Assembly (NCBI RefSeq): GCF_003182485.1
Contig: NZ_QGTX01000001.1
Span: 1,880,001 to 1,944,000 of the forward strand
Source of the DNA: Geodermatophilus normandii
GTDB lineage: Bacteria > Actinomycetota > Actinomycetes > Mycobacteriales > Geodermatophilaceae
Direction: 5' to 3'
DNA length: 64,000 nt
Shown here: positions 62,475-64,000 of the stretch, piece by piece
How the letters are laid out: each line of letters begins with the position of its first letter
How positions within the stretch are numbered: position 1 is the first letter of the stretch
The notes under the pieces: generated by a model
What the model was told of the DNA's origin: nothing
The model's database searches: none
The model's input: only the letters and a program-made list of their open reading frames with translations
Translations under genes and position numbers: made by a program

Positions 62475-63551
62475 ATGCTCATCGCACAGCGTCCGACGCT
62501 GACCGAGGAGACCATCTCCGAGCAGCGCTCGCGGTTCGTCATCGAGCCGCTGGAGCCCGGCTTCGGCTACACCCTCGGCAACTCGCTGCGCCGCACCCTC
62601 CTGTCGTCGATCCCCGGCGCTGCTGTCACCAGCATCCGGATCGAGGGCACCCTGCACGAGTTCACGACCGTGCCCGGGGTCAAGGAGGACGTCACCGAGA
62701 TCATCCTGAACCTCAAGGGCCTCGTGGTCAGCTCCGACTCCGACGAGCCGGTGACCATGTACCTGCGCAAGCAGGGCCCCGGTGAGGTCACCGCCGCCGA
62801 CATCGCGCCCCCGGCCGGTGTCGAGGTGCACAACCCCGACCTGCACATCGCGACCCTCAACGGCAAGGGCCGCCTCGAGATCGAGCTGGTGGTCGAGCGG
62901 GGCCGCGGGTACGTCCCGGCGCCGCAGAACAAGCAGCCCGGCCAGGAGATCGGCCGCATCCCGGTCGACTCGATCTACTCGCCGGTCCTCAAGGTCACCT
63001 ACGCCGTCGAGGCCACCCGCGTCGAGCAGCGCACCGACTTCGACCGCCTCGTGGTCGACGTCGAGACCAAGCCGTCGATCGCCCCGCGGGACGCCATCGC
63101 CTCCGCCGGCTCCACGCTGGTCGAGCTGTTCGGCCTGCTGCGCGAGCTCAACGTCGACGCCGAGGGCATCGAGGTCGGCCCCAGCCCGGCCGAGGCCGCC
63201 GACATCGCGAACTTCTCGATGCCGATCGAGGACATGGACCTCACCGTCCGGTCCTACAACTGCCTCAAGCGCGAGGGTGTGCACACCGTCGGCGAGCTGG
63301 TCACCCGCTCGGAGGCCGACCTGCTCGACATCCGCAACTTCGGGGCCAAGTCGATCGACGAGGTCAAGATGAAGCTGGCGGCCATGGGCCTGGCGCTCAA
63401 GGACAGCCCGCCCGGGTTCATCCCGACCTCGGTCGAGAGCTACGACGAGGGCTACGAGACCGACGCCTACCACGGCACCGCCGAGTTCGGCACGGAGTAC
63501 GGGCAGGTCCAGTACGACGACGGCTCCTACCAGGAGACCGAGCAGCTCTGA
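62475..63551 (+). CDS. rpoA: DNA-directed RNA polymerase subunit alpha
   Basis: Assembles RNA polymerase and, through its C-terminal domain, contacts UP elements and activators. 358 residues: N-terminal dimer domain ([40 protein letters not shown]) and C-terminal domain (about 250-325: [40 protein letters not shown]), then an acidic, Tyr/Gly-rich tail (about 35 residues). ATG 62475 has GAAGGAGAACACCC upstream. Repeat copy C begins 4 bases after the stop. Confidence 0.97.
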   Translation: MLIAQRPTLTEETISEQRSRFVIEPLEPGFGYTLGNSLRRTLLSSIPGAAVTSIRIEGTLHEFTTVPGVKEDVTEIILNLKGLVVSSDSDEPVTMYLRKQGPGEVTAADIAPPAGVEVHNPDLHIATLNGKGRLEIELVVERGRGYVPAPQNKQPGQEIGRIPVDSIYSPVLKVTYAVEATRVEQRTDFDRLVVDVETKPSIAPRDAIASAGSTLVELFGLLRELNVDAEGIEVGPSPAEAADIANFSMPIEDMDLTVRSYNCLKREGVHTVGELVTRSEADLLDIRNFGAKSIDEVKMKLAAMGLALKDSPPGFIPTSVESYDEGYETDAYHGTAEFGTEYGQVQYDDGSYQETEQL

Positions 63552-63555
63552 GGAA

Positions 63556-63610
63556 GGACCCCGCTGCCCCCACCGCTCGCGAGCTCGCGGCGGGACCCTG
63601 CAGCGGGGCC
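63556..63610 (+). repeat. Structured intergenic repeat, copy C
   Basis: Begins GGACCCC 4 bases after the rpoA stop and ends GCAGCGGGGCC. The outer arms GGACCCCGCTGC and GCAGCGGGGCC pair except for one A. The core CCCCCACCGCTCGC and GCGGCGGGACCCTGC match copy B. Confidence 0.65.
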
Positions 63611-63753
63611 GGGCCGGGCGGCGGGCCACCCGCCGCTCGGCCGGGCCGGTGTCCACGGCACCGGCAGCGCCCGCCACACTGAGAACAGCGACGACAGCAC
63701 CACCTGGTAGCAGCCGGCGAACGCCCCGCCCGGCCGCCTGAGGAAGGACCGAC

Positions 63754-64000
63754 ATGCCCACCCCCACCAAGGGCCCCCGTCTCGGCGGCTCCTCCGCCCA
63801 CGAGCGGCTGATGCTGGCCAACCTGGCCACGTCGCTGTTCGAGCACGGGCGGATCACCACCACCGAGGCGAAGGCGAAGCGGCTGCGCCCGTACGCCGAG
63901 AAGCTCGTCACCTTCGCCAAGCGCGGTGACCTGCACGCCCGCCGGCAGGTCATGACGGTCATCCGGGACAAGGACGTCGTCCACCACCTGTTCGCCGAGA
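63754..64000 (+). CDS. rplQ: 50S ribosomal protein L17, cut by window end
   Basis: L17 is near the tunnel exit. The first 82 residues are visible: [80 protein letters not shown]. The family is usually 120-200 residues in actinobacteria, so the rest lies beyond the window. ATG 63754 has GAGGAAGG upstream. It follows rpoA after repeat copy C. Confidence 0.95.
   Translation, partial: MPTPTKGPRLGGSSAHERLMLANLATSLFEHGRITTTEAKAKRLRPYAEKLVTFAKRGDLHARRQVMTVIRDKDVVHHLFAE

Overview
The window is a high-GC, gene-dense actinobacterial chromosome segment. Gene order and protein style (Mkl-type Mce system beside rplL, HadA/HadB after rpmG, TTG-started rpoB, F420-type LLM oxidoreductase, many GTG starts) fit an actinomycete, and I infer the family Geodermatophilaceae (Blastococcus, Geodermatophilus or Modestobacter type). 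The family assignment is from pattern memory, not from a search.

Bases 1-10442 are the accessory part. A signalling block comes first: a CheB and a CheR-PAS protein on the minus strand, a broken STAS-domain gene, a small unknown gene, then a second CheB domain protein coupled to a Crp/Fnr regulator on the plus strand. No CheA, CheW or receptor gene is present. After a gene-poor 720 bp come a YajQ-family nucleotide-binding protein, tRNA-Tyr, a TadG-like membrane protein, a very small gene encoding four tandem RGNRWS hexapeptides, and a large membrane GGDEF-EAL protein with a degenerate GGDEF motif.

Bases 10543-19403 are the tRNA-Thr, tRNA-Met, rpmG, hadAB, M1-peptidase lipoprotein, aminotransferase (minus strand), tRNA-Trp, secE, nusG, rplK, rplA, rplJ, rplL region. 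Bases 19632-31313 hold a complete Mce lipid-import system (ATPase, two permeases, MceA-F, two Mce-associated proteins) sitting between rplL and rpoB. rpoB and rpoC follow, then three minus-strand genes (LLM oxidoreductase, a 76-residue protein and a trypsin-like protease).

Bases 42452-64000 are the str operon (rpsL, rpsG, fusA, tuf), the complete S10 operon, the spc operon to rplO, secY-adk-map, and the infA-rpmJ-rpsM-rpsK-rpsD-rpoA-rplQ group, cut by the window end inside rplQ. Most of these genes are translation and transcription machinery joined by overlapping stops and starts; strong GC hairpins mark many operon ends.

The most interesting items beyond ordinary annotation are the RGNRWS micro-gene, a family of four structured intergenic repeats placed 2-4 bases after stop codons with compensating stem changes, a 20-bp perfect palindrome upstream of cheB, and a palindromic operator candidate in front of the mce operon.
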